Positions 23,829-33,871 of a stretch of DNA of 51,712 nucleotides are shown here, one piece after another; position 1 is the stretch's first letter; each line of letters opens with the position of its first letter. This stretch comes from an uncultured Clostridia bacterium (lineage in GTDB: Bacteria; Bacillota; Clostridia; Oscillospirales; Ruminococcaceae): contig CANAQK010000007.1 of the NCBI GenBank assembly GCA_947363605.1, positions 1 to 51,712 of the forward strand, written 5' to 3'. A model generated the notes under the pieces. That model had not been told where the DNA came from, made no database searches, and worked only from the letters and a program-made list of their open reading frames with translations. Position numbers and translations under genes: made by a program.

Positions 23829-26426
23829 TTGGCCAGTCTGTCCCCAATGATGCAGCAGTATCTGGATATTAAAGCCCAGCATAGGGATCATATCCTGTTC
23901 TTCCGCTTGGGAGATTTTTATGAAATGTTTTTTGAAGACGCTGTCCAGATATCAAAAGAGCTGGAGCTCACCCTTACCGGGCGGGATTGCGGCCTTCCGG
24001 AACGCGCGCCGATGTGCGGGATCCCTTATCATGCGGCAGAAGGATATATTAAACGCTTAATTGATAAGGGATATAAAGTAGCAATTTGTGAACAGATCGA
24101 AGATCCGTCCCAGGCAAAGGGCATTGTCAGGCGTGGTGTAACCCGCTTGATTACGCCGGGGACAGTGATTGAAAGCAGTCTTTTGAACGAAGAACGCAAC
24201 AACTATATTGCTTCTGTTGTAATCCGCAAGCAGACATTTGCCGTCTGCTTTGCGGATATTTCAACAGGGGATGTTTATTTAACCGAGCAAAAAGCATCTT
24301 CTGTTCCATTGGAAGTGATCAATGAGCTTTCCAAATATACGCCCAGCGAACTGCTTTTTAATGAGGAGCTGGTGCGTTATCCAGAGATTGGAGAATTTAT
24401 TAAGAATAAACTGGCCTGTGTATGCGAGCTGTACACCCCGGAGGAGTTTTCTTATGAGCTCTGTTCAGAAACAGTATGTAACCATTTTTCTGGGAAAACA
24501 TTGGAAGAACTGGGGATTGCCGAGCAGCCGCTGGCAGTTCAGGCATTGGGCGGCTTGATCCGTTATGTTGGGAAAACCCAGAAAGACGGAGCGAAACGGA
24601 TTGTCCAGATCAGTCTTTATCGGGAAAATCAGTTTATGACGATTGATCTGACTGCCCGCCGGAATCTGGAGATTACAGAAACCCTGCGCTCCAAGGAAAA
24701 ACGGGGCACATTGCTGGGGATACTGGACCGAACAAAAACCGCCATGGGGAAACGCTTCATACGAAAAGCGCTGGAACAGCCTTTGCTGAATCCGATTGAG
24801 ATTACAAAGCGGCAATCCGCTGTATCGGAATTGTTTGAAAATCCTGCTTCGCGGGAGGAACTTACCGAAGTTCTCGGCCGGGTTTACGATTTGGAACGCC
24901 TAATGACCCGGGTGCTTTATGGGTCGGTTAATCCGCGCGAAGTCCGTGCGCTGGCATTTACCCTATCTCATTTGCCCCGGCTAAAAGAGCTGACGGCTGA
25001 TTTTACCTGCTCTTATCTGAAAGAAATTTACCATAAGCTGGATCCTGTTGCGGAGGTCTGCACTTTGGTAGAACAAGCGGTGGTCGAAGAGCCGCCCATA
25101 ACGCTCAAGGACGGCGGAGTGATTCGGGCAGGCTATCACGCCCAACTGAATGAATATCGGGATCTTTGTGCGAATGCCAAGCAGTATATTGCACAGATCG
25201 AAGAGCAGGAACGAAAGAAAACCGGGATTAAAGGATTGAAAATAGGATATAACCGCGTTTTCGGCTATTACATAGAGGTAACCAAATCTTATCTCAGCCA
25301 GGTTCCGAAAGAATATATTCGTAAACAGACGCTTGCGAATTGCGAACGCTACATCACCCAGGAATTGAAGGATCTGGAAAGCCGCGTATTGACAGCTAAT
25401 GAAAAAATCCTGGCTCTGGAAGCGGAAATTTTTGATGAAATCCGGAAGTTCATTGCCTCTCAAATCGGCCGCATTCAGCAAACCGCAAGTTCGATTGCGC
25501 GGCTGGACTTTATTCTTTCTTTGGCAAATGTGGCGGCAGAGCAGAACTATGTCTGCCCGACCATCACCATGGATTCAGTCATTTCTATTAAAGATGGACG
25601 GCATCCAGTGGTGGAGCAGATGCTTCGGGATGCCCTTTTTGTTCCTAATGATACCCTGCTGGATACTGCACAGAACCAAATGCTGATTATCACCGGGCCG
25701 AATATGGCCGGGAAGTCTACCTTTATGCGTCAAACTGCATTGTTGGTCATCATGGCTCAAATCGGCAGCTTTGTGCCGGCGGCCCAGGCTTCAATTGGAA
25801 TTTGCGATAAAATTTTCACGCGAGTGGGCGCATCAGACGATCTGTCTTCTGGGCAGTCTACCTTTATGGTTGAGATGAGTGAGGTTGCACATATCCTCAA
25901 AAACGCGACCCCTAAAAGCCTGGTTATTTTAGATGAAATTGGACGGGGTACTTCTACTTTCGATGGCATGAGCATTGCCAAAGCAGTTGTTACCCATTTG
26001 ATTACGAATAAAAAATTGGGCTGTAAGACCTTGTTTGCCACCCACTACCATGAGCTGACAGACCTGGAGGAGGAATACCCCCAGGTGAAAAATTACAATA
26101 TCGCAGTCAAAAAGCGGGGGGAGGACATTACTTTCCTGCGTAAAATCGTCCGAGGCGGGGCAGATGAAAGCTATGGTATTGAGGTAGCCAAGCTGGCAGG
26201 TGTTCCCAACGCCGTGGTAGAATCCGCACGCTTATATTTGGAAGAGCTGAACGGAACGGTACTTTCTCATCTCCCGCTCCGGAACCCGAAAGAGGATGAT
26301 CAGCTTCAGCTAGGGCAGGGGAATGATCGGCTATATCAGGAGTTATCTGCCCTTCAGGTGGAAATGCTGACGCCAATCGAAGCGATCAATAAATTGTATG
26401 AGCTTAAAAAGCTGATTTCCCGCTGA
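23829..26426 (+). CDS. mutS: DNA mismatch repair protein MutS
   Basis: 865 aa mismatch sensor. The N-terminal mismatch-wedge motif FYEMF is near residue 32. Walker A GPNMAGKST is at 623-631, followed by the region GASDDLSSGQSTFMVEM, LDEIGRGTST and ATHYHEL. The start is TTG at 23829 with a strong AAAGGAGG 7 nt upstream; no nearer ATG gives the family N-terminus. It is followed by mutL after 21 bp. Confidence 0.97.
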   Translation: MASLSPMMQQYLDIKAQHRDHILFFRLGDFYEMFFEDAVQISKELELTLTGRDCGLPERAPMCGIPYHAAEGYIKRLIDKGYKVAICEQIEDPSQAKGIVRRGVTRLITPGTVIESSLLNEERNNYIASVVIRKQTFAVCFADISTGDVYLTEQKASSVPLEVINELSKYTPSELLFNEELVRYPEIGEFIKNKLACVCELYTPEEFSYELCSETVCNHFSGKTLEELGIAEQPLAVQALGGLIRYVGKTQKDGAKRIVQISLYRENQFMTIDLTARRNLEITETLRSKEKRGTLLGILDRTKTAMGKRFIRKALEQPLLNPIEITKRQSAVSELFENPASREELTEVLGRVYDLERLMTRVLYGSVNPREVRALAFTLSHLPRLKELTADFTCSYLKEIYHKLDPVAEVCTLVEQAVVEEPPITLKDGGVIRAGYHAQLNEYRDLCANAKQYIAQIEEQERKKTGIKGLKIGYNRVFGYYIEVTKSYLSQVPKEYIRKQTLANCERYITQELKDLESRVLTANEKILALEAEIFDEIRKFIASQIGRIQQTASSIARLDFILSLANVAAEQNYVCPTITMDSVISIKDGRHPVVEQMLRDALFVPNDTLLDTAQNQMLIITGPNMAGKSTFMRQTALLVIMAQIGSFVPAAQASIGICDKIFTRVGASDDLSSGQSTFMVEMSEVAHILKNATPKSLVILDEIGRGTSTFDGMSIAKAVVTHLITNKKLGCKTLFATHYHELTDLEEEYPQVKNYNIAVKKRGEDITFLRKIVRGGADESYGIEVAKLAGVPNAVVESARLYLEELNGTVLSHLPLRNPKEDDQLQLGQGNDRLYQELSALQVEMLTPIEAINKLYELKKLISR

Positions 26427-26447
26427 ATTGGACAAGGAGGAGAGTGA

Positions 26448-28415
26448 ATGGAACCAATCCGTGTGCTGGATAAAACCGTATCTGAACTAATTGCTGCCGG
26501 TGAAGTGGTAGAGCGTCCTTCTTCCATTGTAAAGGAGCTGCTGGAAAATTCGATTGACGCTGGCGCTACAGCGGTTACGGTAGAGATCCGCGGAGGAGGG
26601 GTGCGTTCTATTCGGGTAACGGATAATGGATGCGGGATCCCGGCGGGAGAAATTCCGACTGCTTTTCTGCGGCATGCCACCAGTAAGATTCAGCTGTCTG
26701 ATGACTTGAATTTTATTTCTACTTTAGGCTTTCGTGGGGAAGCTCTTCCGTCCATTGCGGCCGTTTCTAAAGTAGAGATGAGCAGCAAGCCTTCCAACAG
26801 CCCGCTCGGTTATCGCGTCTGCCTGGAAGGCGGGGAACTCATTTTGGAAGAAGAAGCCGGCTGTCCCGACGGAACGACAATTTTTGTGCGGGATTTATTT
26901 TATAATGTACCTGCCCGGCTAAAATTCCTGAAGCAGGATCGGACAGAAGCCAACGGGGTAGCCTCTGTTTTGGACAAGCTGGCTTTGTCTCACCCGGAAA
27001 TTTCCTTTAAGCTGATTAGTGATGGGAAAGTCCGGCTGCATACCCCGGGGAACGGGGAACTGCTCGCCGCGATTCACGCGGTATTCGGCAAGGAATTTGC
27101 CGCTGCCATGCGGAAAGTGGAATACCGTTATCAAGGGGTATCTGTTGAAGGCTACACCTCTTCCACCGAATCCGGAAGAAGTACTCGTTCCATGCAGCAT
27201 TTTTTCGTAAATTCCCGCTACATACGCTCCAAACTTTGCCTGGGCGCCCTGGAGGAGGGATACAAAAACTCTCTGATGGTCGGGAAGTGTCCGTTTTGTG
27301 TGCTGAATCTTCGTCTGCCGTATGAGGCCGTAGACGTCAATGTACATCCGGCAAAAATTGAAGTACGCTTTTCCCGGGAACGGGATGTTTTTGATGGGAT
27401 CTATTTTGCAGTAAAATCAGCGCTTGCCAAGGAGGATCTGTTGAAAAAAGCGGAAGAGCTTCCCAAAAAACCGCAAAAGAACCTGCTGAGTCCTTTCCAT
27501 TCGGGAAAATCGGAAAAAATCGAGCAAGTTTCAATTCCGGTTCTCAAAGATTCCTCGCCTGCGGTAAAACTGCCCTTGCATTCTGAACGAATGACTTTGC
27601 ACCAGCCCAAAGCGGCTTATCAATTTCAGCCGAATCAGGCGCCATCCCCTGTTCAAGTTCCGAAGGAAGATTCTTTTCAGTTTGTCGATTTGAGCCGTCT
27701 GTCGGAGCCTGAAATCCCGAAAAACCTGTTGGAAGAAAAGAAAATTGTTTTCATCCCTGAAGAAAAGGATGATCCTGTTTCAGAACCAGTATTGACAGGG
27801 GCTTCCGAAAAAAAAGGAGAAGAACCTTCCCTGGAAAAACAGGGGCTTCCTGTCCGGGTGATTGGTGAGCTGTTTCAAACCTATGTCTTGTTTGAAGGGG
27901 ATCAGCAATTTTTTTTGCTGGACAAGCACGCCGCCCACGAACGGATTTTATTTGAAAAGTTAAAAAAATCTGTCACTACTGAAGAACGCCAAGTGCTGTT
28001 AACTCCCATTTTGGTATCAGTTTCTTCGGAGGAAGAGGATGTCCTGCTTGCGAATAAAGAGTTGATCCTGCAATTAGGTTTTTATTTTGAGGAATTCGGA
28101 AACCATACTCTGCTGCTGCGGGAGGTTCCGCTTGTTTTGGCGGAATATGACCTGACTGATATTTTTCTGGATCTAGCCAAGAAATTGCTGGAGCAAAAAA
28201 GGGAGATCTCCAGCGACAGTTTGGAACATCTGCTGCACTCTATGGCGTGCCGGTCAGCCATAAAAGCAAATGATAAAAGCGATATTGCTGAATTGACTGA
28301 GCTTTTGCGGCAGGTGTATGCAGATGATGAAATTCGTCACTGCCCTCATGGAAGGCCGGTCGTTGTTGCTTTTACGAAAGCAGAGCTGGAGAAAAAATTT
28401 GGCCGGATACCCTAA
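26448..28415 (+). CDS. mutL: DNA mismatch repair protein MutL (endonuclease type)
   Basis: 655 aa. The N-terminal GHKL ATPase carries ELLENSIDAGA, DNGCGIP and GFRGEALPSI. A poorly conserved Pro/Ser/Glu linker runs from about 330 to 460. The C-terminal endonuclease domain has DKHAAHERILFE at 492 (a Gln-to-Lys form of the DQHA motif), ACRSAIKAND and CPHGRP, the metal-site motifs of nicking MutLs found in bacteria without MutH. It lies 21 bp after mutS and 26 bp before miaA. Confidence 0.97.
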   Translation: MEPIRVLDKTVSELIAAGEVVERPSSIVKELLENSIDAGATAVTVEIRGGGVRSIRVTDNGCGIPAGEIPTAFLRHATSKIQLSDDLNFISTLGFRGEALPSIAAVSKVEMSSKPSNSPLGYRVCLEGGELILEEEAGCPDGTTIFVRDLFYNVPARLKFLKQDRTEANGVASVLDKLALSHPEISFKLISDGKVRLHTPGNGELLAAIHAVFGKEFAAAMRKVEYRYQGVSVEGYTSSTESGRSTRSMQHFFVNSRYIRSKLCLGALEEGYKNSLMVGKCPFCVLNLRLPYEAVDVNVHPAKIEVRFSRERDVFDGIYFAVKSALAKEDLLKKAEELPKKPQKNLLSPFHSGKSEKIEQVSIPVLKDSSPAVKLPLHSERMTLHQPKAAYQFQPNQAPSPVQVPKEDSFQFVDLSRLSEPEIPKNLLEEKKIVFIPEEKDDPVSEPVLTGASEKKGEEPSLEKQGLPVRVIGELFQTYVLFEGDQQFFLLDKHAAHERILFEKLKKSVTTEERQVLLTPILVSVSSEEEDVLLANKELILQLGFYFEEFGNHTLLLREVPLVLAEYDLTDIFLDLAKKLLEQKREISSDSLEHLLHSMACRSAIKANDKSDIAELTELLRQVYADDEIRHCPHGRPVVVAFTKAELEKKFGRIP

Positions 28416-28441
28416 AACCAATCGGCTGGAAAGGCGGAAGT

Positions 28442-29398
28442 ATGGAAAAAAAGATACCTGTAGTCGCAGTGGTGGGCCCTACTGCTTCCGGAAAAACCAG
28501 TATGGCCATTATACTGGCTAAGCGTTTGAACGGTGAAATTGTGTCGGCGGACAGTATGCAGGTTTACCGCCGCATGGACATCGCGACTGCAAAGCCTACG
28601 CTGGAGGAGCGCCAGGGGATCCCGCATCATTTGATGGATTTTTTAGAACCGGAAGAAACGTTCAGTGTAGCAGACTATGTGAAACGGGCGCATCCACTGC
28701 TTTCGGATATACATAAACGAGGAAAACTGCCGATCCTGGCCGGGGGAACCGGGCTGTATATCAGCTCGGTCCTGGATAATATCCAATTCGCAGAGAATAA
28801 AAGCGACCCGATGATCCGGGAAGAGCTGGCCCTTTTTGCTCAAGAGAAAGGGTCAGTGGCTCTTTGGGAAGAGCTTCGGAAAATTGACCCCGAATTGGCT
28901 GCCCAGCTGCATCCGAATAATACCGGGCGAATTATCCGAGGGATCGAGGCGTTCCGCTTGACGGGAATTCCCATGTCGGTACAGCTGAAAAAAAGCCGGG
29001 AGCAGGAAACCCCTTATCAGGTAAAAAAAATTGGGCTGACTTTCGCCGATCGCGCTCGTTTATATGAGCGGATCAACCGGAGGGTAGATCAAATGATGCA
29101 GCAGGGATTGTTAGAGGAAACCCGGGCTATACTGGAAAATCCAAACCGGAAAACAGCCTGCCAGGCAATTGGCTATAAGGAACTGGAGAGCTATCTGAAT
29201 GGATGCTGCTCATTGGAAGAAGCGGTAGAACATTTGAAGCAGGAAACTAGGCGGTATGCAAAACGGCAGCTGACCTGGTTCCGGAGAGATCCGCAAATTG
29301 AGTGGTATAAGCTGGATGAAATTGGAACAGCTGAAGCCGAAAAAAAAATTGGGGATTCAGTAGAAAATTTTCTCAAAGTGTGTTATACTGAAAAATAA
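28442..29398 (+). CDS. miaA: tRNA dimethylallyltransferase MiaA
   Basis: 318 aa. Adds an isopentenyl group to A37 of tRNAs that read UNN codons, the substrate for MiaB. P-loop GPTASGKTS near residue 13, DSMQVYR, and the tRNA-binding C-terminal region ([12 protein letters not shown]) are present. Conserved order mutL-miaA-hfq. Confidence 0.96.
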   Translation: MEKKIPVVAVVGPTASGKTSMAIILAKRLNGEIVSADSMQVYRRMDIATAKPTLEERQGIPHHLMDFLEPEETFSVADYVKRAHPLLSDIHKRGKLPILAGGTGLYISSVLDNIQFAENKSDPMIREELALFAQEKGSVALWEELRKIDPELAAQLHPNNTGRIIRGIEAFRLTGIPMSVQLKKSREQETPYQVKKIGLTFADRARLYERINRRVDQMMQQGLLEETRAILENPNRKTACQAIGYKELESYLNGCCSLEEAVEHLKQETRRYAKRQLTWFRRDPQIEWYKLDEIGTAEAEKKIGDSVENFLKVCYTEK

Positions 29399-29462
29399 TG
29401 TTATAGTTTTTTCCCAAGAAGTTACAGATTTAGATCGCTCAATTAAAAAGGATGGAAGAATT

Positions 29463-29708
29463 ATGAAAACAACAAATTTGCAGGATGTTTTTCTGAACCA
29501 GGCTCGGGTAGAACGGATCCCGGTAACTATTTTTTTGACAAATGGTTTTCAATTTAAAGGGATTGTACGCGGCTTCGACAATTTTACGATTGTACTTGAC
29601 TGCGATGGGAAGCAGAACCTGGTTTATAAGCATGCGGTTTCCACAGTGATTCCGGCAAAGCAAATTTCAATTGTAGATACCAGCGCCAAAGATGAAGTGA
29701 AGGAATGA
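29463..29708 (+). CDS. hfq: RNA chaperone Hfq
   Basis: 81 aa Sm-like protein that forms a hexameric ring and pairs small RNAs with mRNAs. Sm1 ([20 protein letters not shown]) and Sm2 ([11 protein letters not shown]) are intact; the usual YKHAIS is YKHAVS. Its stop overlaps the next gene's ATG (ATGA), a link into the division-gene transcript downstream. Confidence 0.95.
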   Translation: MKTTNLQDVFLNQARVERIPVTIFLTNGFQFKGIVRGFDNFTIVLDCDGKQNLVYKHAVSTVIPAKQISIVDTSAKDEVKE

Positions 29709-30943
29709 ATCCCGTTTTTTCCAAAATTGTAGTATTCTTTCTTTCTGTAGTCATCATTGCTTATGTTATTTCACAGGCTCTTGCTAATTTTTACGATCCC
29801 TATGAAGCCGAAATCGTTCAAAAAGGTACCTATGTGCAGGAATTGGATTTAAATGGGTTCTTTATTCGGAGTGAAAAAGTGCTTTCCCAGCAAAAAAACG
29901 GTGTTGTACGGTATCATTACAGGAATGCAGAAAAAATTGCGAAGCAAGGCGTAGTTGCCAGTATTTATTCGCGGGAACAGGATCTGCGGAATCTGGAAGC
30001 TTCTGTGTCCTTAACACGGCAGCGGGAAATCCTGCTTGAAGCGCAAAACCGTGAAAATATCGAAGGGGTTAAGCTGGATCTTTTAAGTAAGGAAATTACA
30101 GAGGATAAGCTAGAGCTGATTTCCTGTATTGACGAAAGAAACTTTACGGATCTTGAAGCCCTTTCTGCCAAGCTGATGCTGAACATGGGGAAGTTTGCAG
30201 TCTGCGTGGATAATTCAATCAGTTATGATAATGCAATTGCTCAACTGGATCAACAAATTGCCCAGCTGAACGCACAAATTCCGCAGAATACACCGCAGAT
30301 TATTGCCGAAGAATCCGGCTATTTTGCCAATGTTGTGGATGGGTATGAAACGGATTTCACACCAGAAATGCTGGAAAAGCTGACAATCGCTCAGGCGGAA
30401 AGCTGGCTTGCAGGACAGAGGATAACAGAGAGCAACCAGATAGGCAAGGTTGTTACGGAGGATATCTGGTATTTTGCAGCAGTAATCAGCCGGAAGGAAG
30501 CCGATCTGTTTCGGAAAGGGCGCAGCCTTCATCTAAAATTTGATTCAAAATCAACACGGACGATTCCAGTGACAGTTCAACGGATTATTACTGAAAGAAA
30601 TAATGAAAAGGCAGTTGTGATTTTCGAAAGTGATTATCTGGACGAAGATCTTATTACGATGCGTTTTGAATCGCCTCAGGTTATTTTGGGAACACATTCG
30701 GGGATTATTATACCGAAACAGGCAATTCGGATGGAAAATATGACAAATGAAGACGGCAGCAGCAGTATGGTCAAAGGGGTCTATACACAACTTGGAAAAA
30801 CGGTTCGATTTAAAAAGGTGGATCCTGTTTATGAGGACGACTACGTCCTGGTAAGCAAGCCAAATATTGATGCTACACAGTACGTCAGTATTTATGATCA
30901 AGTCATAGTAAAGGGGAAAAATCTGAATGAAACAACCAGATAA
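29705..30943 (+). CDS. HlyD-like membrane-anchored protein
   Basis: 412 aa. One N-terminal membrane helix (about 8-27), a short beta/lipoyl-like start ([18 protein letters not shown]), a coiled-coil pair (about 85-200) with repeated [13 protein letters not shown], then a beta-barrel domain (about 250-400). This is the layout of HlyD/RND adaptor subunits, but no ABC or RND partner is nearby. It is translationally coupled to hfq and overlaps ylmE by 17 bp, so it travels with the sepF-ylmH-divIVA cluster. The role is unknown; envelope or division-site function is a guess from context. Confidence 0.7.
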   Translation: MNPVFSKIVVFFLSVVIIAYVISQALANFYDPYEAEIVQKGTYVQELDLNGFFIRSEKVLSQQKNGVVRYHYRNAEKIAKQGVVASIYSREQDLRNLEASVSLTRQREILLEAQNRENIEGVKLDLLSKEITEDKLELISCIDERNFTDLEALSAKLMLNMGKFAVCVDNSISYDNAIAQLDQQIAQLNAQIPQNTPQIIAEESGYFANVVDGYETDFTPEMLEKLTIAQAESWLAGQRITESNQIGKVVTEDIWYFAAVISRKEADLFRKGRSLHLKFDSKSTRTIPVTVQRIITERNNEKAVVIFESDYLDEDLITMRFESPQVILGTHSGIIIPKQAIRMENMTNEDGSSSMVKGVYTQLGKTVRFKKVDPVYEDDYVLVSKPNIDATQYVSIYDQVIVKGKNLNETTR

Positions 30944-31634
30944 CCTGCCGTTAGAGGAAAGGTTAACCTGTATCCGTGAAACGGTTTCCCAAAATGCTGC
31001 TCTTGCTGGGCGAAACCCGGAAGATATCCGGATTATGGCCGTTACCAAAAATGTTCCGGCTGAACAGGTGAACCAGGCGGTAAAATGGGGGATTTCTTTT
31101 TTGGGTGAAAACCGGGTGCAGGAATATCTGGAAAAAAGGGCATATTATTGTCTGCCTTCTGGGGAAGTCCATTTTATTGGACACTTGCAAAGAAACAAGG
31201 TTAAGTATATAATAGACAAAGTAGATATGATCCAGTCGGTCAGTTCTTTGGAGTTAGCCGAAGAGATTCAAAAAAGGGCTATGGCCCGTCAAAAAGCGAT
31301 GCGGGTTTTATTGGAAATCAATATTTCTGAAGAACAAAGTAAGAGCGGTTTTTTTGAATCTGAAACAGAACAGGCCGTAGAGAAAATATTGTCCATGTCT
31401 TTCCTTCAACTGGAGGGGATGATGTGTATTCCTGCAAAGAATAATGCTGAAGCCTCTTTTGTAAAAATGCGGGAGCTTTATGATCGTATCCGTTTTAGAT
31501 ATCGCGGTGATTTGAATTTTCAATTCCTTTCAATGGGAATGTCGGCGGATTATTCACTGGCGGTTCGGGAAGGGTCAAATCTGATTCGCTTAGGGACAGC
31601 AATTTTCGGACAAAGGAATACTGGAGGTAAATAG
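30927..31634 (+). CDS. ylmE: PLP homeostasis protein YggS/YlmE
   Basis: 235 aa PLP-binding TIM-barrel protein of the YggS/PROSC family that buffers free pyridoxal phosphate. PLP lysine in MAVTKNVP, then FLGENRVQEY, FIGHLQRNKVKYI and FLSMGMSADYSLAV. No enzymatic reaction is known. Directly before sepF, as in many Firmicutes. Confidence 0.93.
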   Translation: MKQPDNLPLEERLTCIRETVSQNAALAGRNPEDIRIMAVTKNVPAEQVNQAVKWGISFLGENRVQEYLEKRAYYCLPSGEVHFIGHLQRNKVKYIIDKVDMIQSVSSLELAEEIQKRAMARQKAMRVLLEINISEEQSKSGFFESETEQAVEKILSMSFLQLEGMMCIPAKNNAEASFVKMRELYDRIRFRYRGDLNFQFLSMGMSADYSLAVREGSNLIRLGTAIFGQRNTGGK

Positions 31635-31637
31635 AAA

Positions 31638-32105
31638 ATGGGTTTTGTGGATAAATTTAAAGGGATGTTTGTTTCTCTGGATGATGAATATGAAAATGAC
31701 GATTATGTGGAAGATGCCCGGGAAGAAATGATGTCCCGCCGTGCTTCCGCGCGCGATATGATCAGCAGCTACGGTGAGGAGGAAACTTCCCCGAGAAGAG
31801 GAAACAAAGTCGTAAATATTCATGCAACCACTCAGCTTCAGGTCATTTTGGTCAAGCCGGAGGCATTTGAAGATGCCAGCGCGATCGCAGACCATTTAAA
31901 TGCAAAGCGGACGGTGGTGCTGAATCTGGAATCAGCTTCCAAAGAATTATCCCGCAGGCTGATTGACTTTCTGAGTGGTGTGGCTTATGCAAATAACGGC
32001 CAGATTAAACGGGTAGCCAATAGTACATTTATTATCACACCCTACAATGTGGACATTATGGGCGAATTGATTGATGAGTTGGAAAACAACGGTGTTTATT
32101 TTTAA
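31638..32105 (+). CDS. sepF: Cell division protein SepF
   Basis: 155 aa. An N-terminal amphipathic segment (VDKFKGMF) for membrane binding, an acidic linker, and the C-terminal SepF domain (VILVKPEAFEDASAIADHL, then RRLIDFLSGVAYANNGQI). It anchors and bundles FtsZ filaments. GGAGG lies 10 nt before the ATG. Confidence 0.95.
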   Translation: MGFVDKFKGMFVSLDDEYENDDYVEDAREEMMSRRASARDMISSYGEEETSPRRGNKVVNIHATTQLQVILVKPEAFEDASAIADHLNAKRTVVLNLESASKELSRRLIDFLSGVAYANNGQIKRVANSTFIITPYNVDIMGELIDELENNGVYF

Positions 32106-32107
32106 CC

Positions 32108-32872
32108 ATGACCGTAGATGAACGTAATAAACAGGATCATTACCTGAAATCTCAGTTAAGCCGTCTGGTTCTTTCTGCAGCTGATAGAGGATATCCACAG
32201 TTTTCTTCCTTTTTAGAGGAACGGCAGCAAAATTTTGCATGGGAAATTTTGAGACATTATAAATATCAAAACTATTTATTATTTGGTGGCGCAGAAAACT
32301 GCGAACGTGTAGTCTTGGGCGTGTTTCCGGAATACATGGACGCAGATTCCTGTGCATTTCCTATTGTTTCTTTAAAATTGTCTTACTCCGGAAAAGAAGC
32401 TCTCACACATCGCGATTATCTTGGCGCATTGATGGCGCTTCAGATAAAACGTGAAATGCTGGGGGATATTTGGGTTCAGGAAAAAGGCGCTGTATTATTT
32501 GTATTGGAACCGATGGCTGATTTTATTCGTATGAATCTGAATCAGATCGGACGGGCTTCCATACAAATTGCGGATGCGGGTTTGGATGATCTTAATCGGT
32601 TAATTACCTATAAGGAGATTACAGGGACAGTATCTTCTCTTCGTTTGGACTGCATCACTGCACTGATTTGTGGAAAGAGCCGAAGTTTGGCAGCAGAATT
32701 GATTGCCGCCGGCTTAGTGAAGGTAAACGGAATAGAATGCCTTTCGGCTTCGAAAACACTTCATTATGGTGACAGCCTGGCGATACGCAAATATGGGAAA
32801 TTTATTTTAGATACAGAGGGCAAGCGGACAAAAAAAGACCGCCTGTTTCTAACAATTAAGCAATTGCAATAG
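32108..32872 (+). CDS. ylmH: RNA-binding protein YlmH (S4 domain)
   Basis: 254 aa. The N-terminal YlmH domain is followed by a C-terminal S4 RNA-binding domain (about 180-245, GKSRSLAAELIAAGLVKVNG). YlmH homologues bind ribosomal particles and have been linked to rescue of stalled 50S subunits. Two bp after sepF, with a weak ribosome site, so probably coupled. Confidence 0.9.
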   Translation: MTVDERNKQDHYLKSQLSRLVLSAADRGYPQFSSFLEERQQNFAWEILRHYKYQNYLLFGGAENCERVVLGVFPEYMDADSCAFPIVSLKLSYSGKEALTHRDYLGALMALQIKREMLGDIWVQEKGAVLFVLEPMADFIRMNLNQIGRASIQIADAGLDDLNRLITYKEITGTVSSLRLDCITALICGKSRSLAAELIAAGLVKVNGIECLSASKTLHYGDSLAIRKYGKFILDTEGKRTKKDRLFLTIKQLQ

Positions 32873-32887
32873 GGAGGCAATGGGTAA

Positions 32888-33808
32888 ATGGCAGAAATGA
32901 CAGGCAAAGAAATTATGGCCGAAGAATTTGAGCGGGCTGGTATGCGCGGCTATAAAGCGGAACAGGTTGACGCCTTTTTGCAGCGCGTAGCAGATTACGT
33001 AGATCAAAGCAATCAGGAAAGAGAGGATTTATCCTATAAGATTCAGATTTTAGCGGATAAAATTGAAGAATATAAAGCGGATGAAGAAAATATCCGGGAT
33101 GCTTTGCTGGGCGCCCAGAAGATGGGAACCTCTATTTTGAATGAATCCAAATCGAAAGCGGAAACACTGCTCCGTGATTCTAAGGCACAGGCGGAGGAAA
33201 TGCTGGTGCAGGCCCATGCAAAGGTGGATGCCTTGACAAAAGAATCCCTTCAAAAAGCGAACAGTGAGCTCAATAGTATTAAGCGGGAATGCGATATGCA
33301 GCAGCGCCACCTGGAAGCGCTTAAACAGGAGGTCAGCAGTTTCCGCGCCTCTTTGCTGAAGCAATACAAAACACATTTGAATCTGCTGACGAATCTTCCC
33401 AGTTTGGAAAAAGAAGAGAAAAATACAGCAGCTGTGGAAGCTGAGCCGGAAAAACGTTTAGATTCTGTAAATGAAGTAAAGCCAGAACCTCGTTATCCAT
33501 TGAAAGATGAAGTGGAAACCGTACAAGCAGACTCAGCTTTCAAAACAGCTTCGTCTGAAGAAACGTTGCCTCACATGGAAACCATTCCTGGAGATTATTC
33601 CCTTGCCTCGGAAGCTTTGACTTCAGAGATGGAAGCTGATGAAAGGGAACAGACCAAAGAATTCGCAGGTGCCATTTTGACGGCTAAGCCGGAAGAGGAG
33701 GAGCCGCAAGAAGAACAGGCAGTCCATACCCCGTCTCGAAAGCGTCCCTACTACATTGAAAAGTTTGGTGAATTGCACTTTGGGGAATTTGACAACGATA
33801 AAAAGTAA
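32888..33808 (+). CDS. divIVA: Cell division/polarity protein DivIVA
   Basis: 306 aa. The N-terminal lipid-binding start (EFERAGMRGYKAEQVDAFL) is followed by coiled coil to about residue 165, then an acidic, low-complexity tail of about 140 residues, longer than in Bacillus (164 aa total). It recognises curved membrane at poles and septa. Preceded by GGGAGG. It ends the sepF cluster. Confidence 0.92.
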   Translation: MAEMTGKEIMAEEFERAGMRGYKAEQVDAFLQRVADYVDQSNQEREDLSYKIQILADKIEEYKADEENIRDALLGAQKMGTSILNESKSKAETLLRDSKAQAEEMLVQAHAKVDALTKESLQKANSELNSIKRECDMQQRHLEALKQEVSSFRASLLKQYKTHLNLLTNLPSLEKEEKNTAAVEAEPEKRLDSVNEVKPEPRYPLKDEVETVQADSAFKTASSEETLPHMETIPGDYSLASEALTSEMEADEREQTKEFAGAILTAKPEEEEPQEEQAVHTPSRKRPYYIEKFGELHFGEFDNDKK

Positions 33809-33871
33809 TACTGTTTATAGGCAACAGTATGCTTTCATTGTAAATATCTACAGATGAAGGAGAAAGCAATT

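Noticed and set aside
33809-33871. T-box riboswitch before ileS
   Set aside because: The gap is only 63 bp and has no T-box sequence; only a small TACTGTT/AACAGTA hairpin is present.
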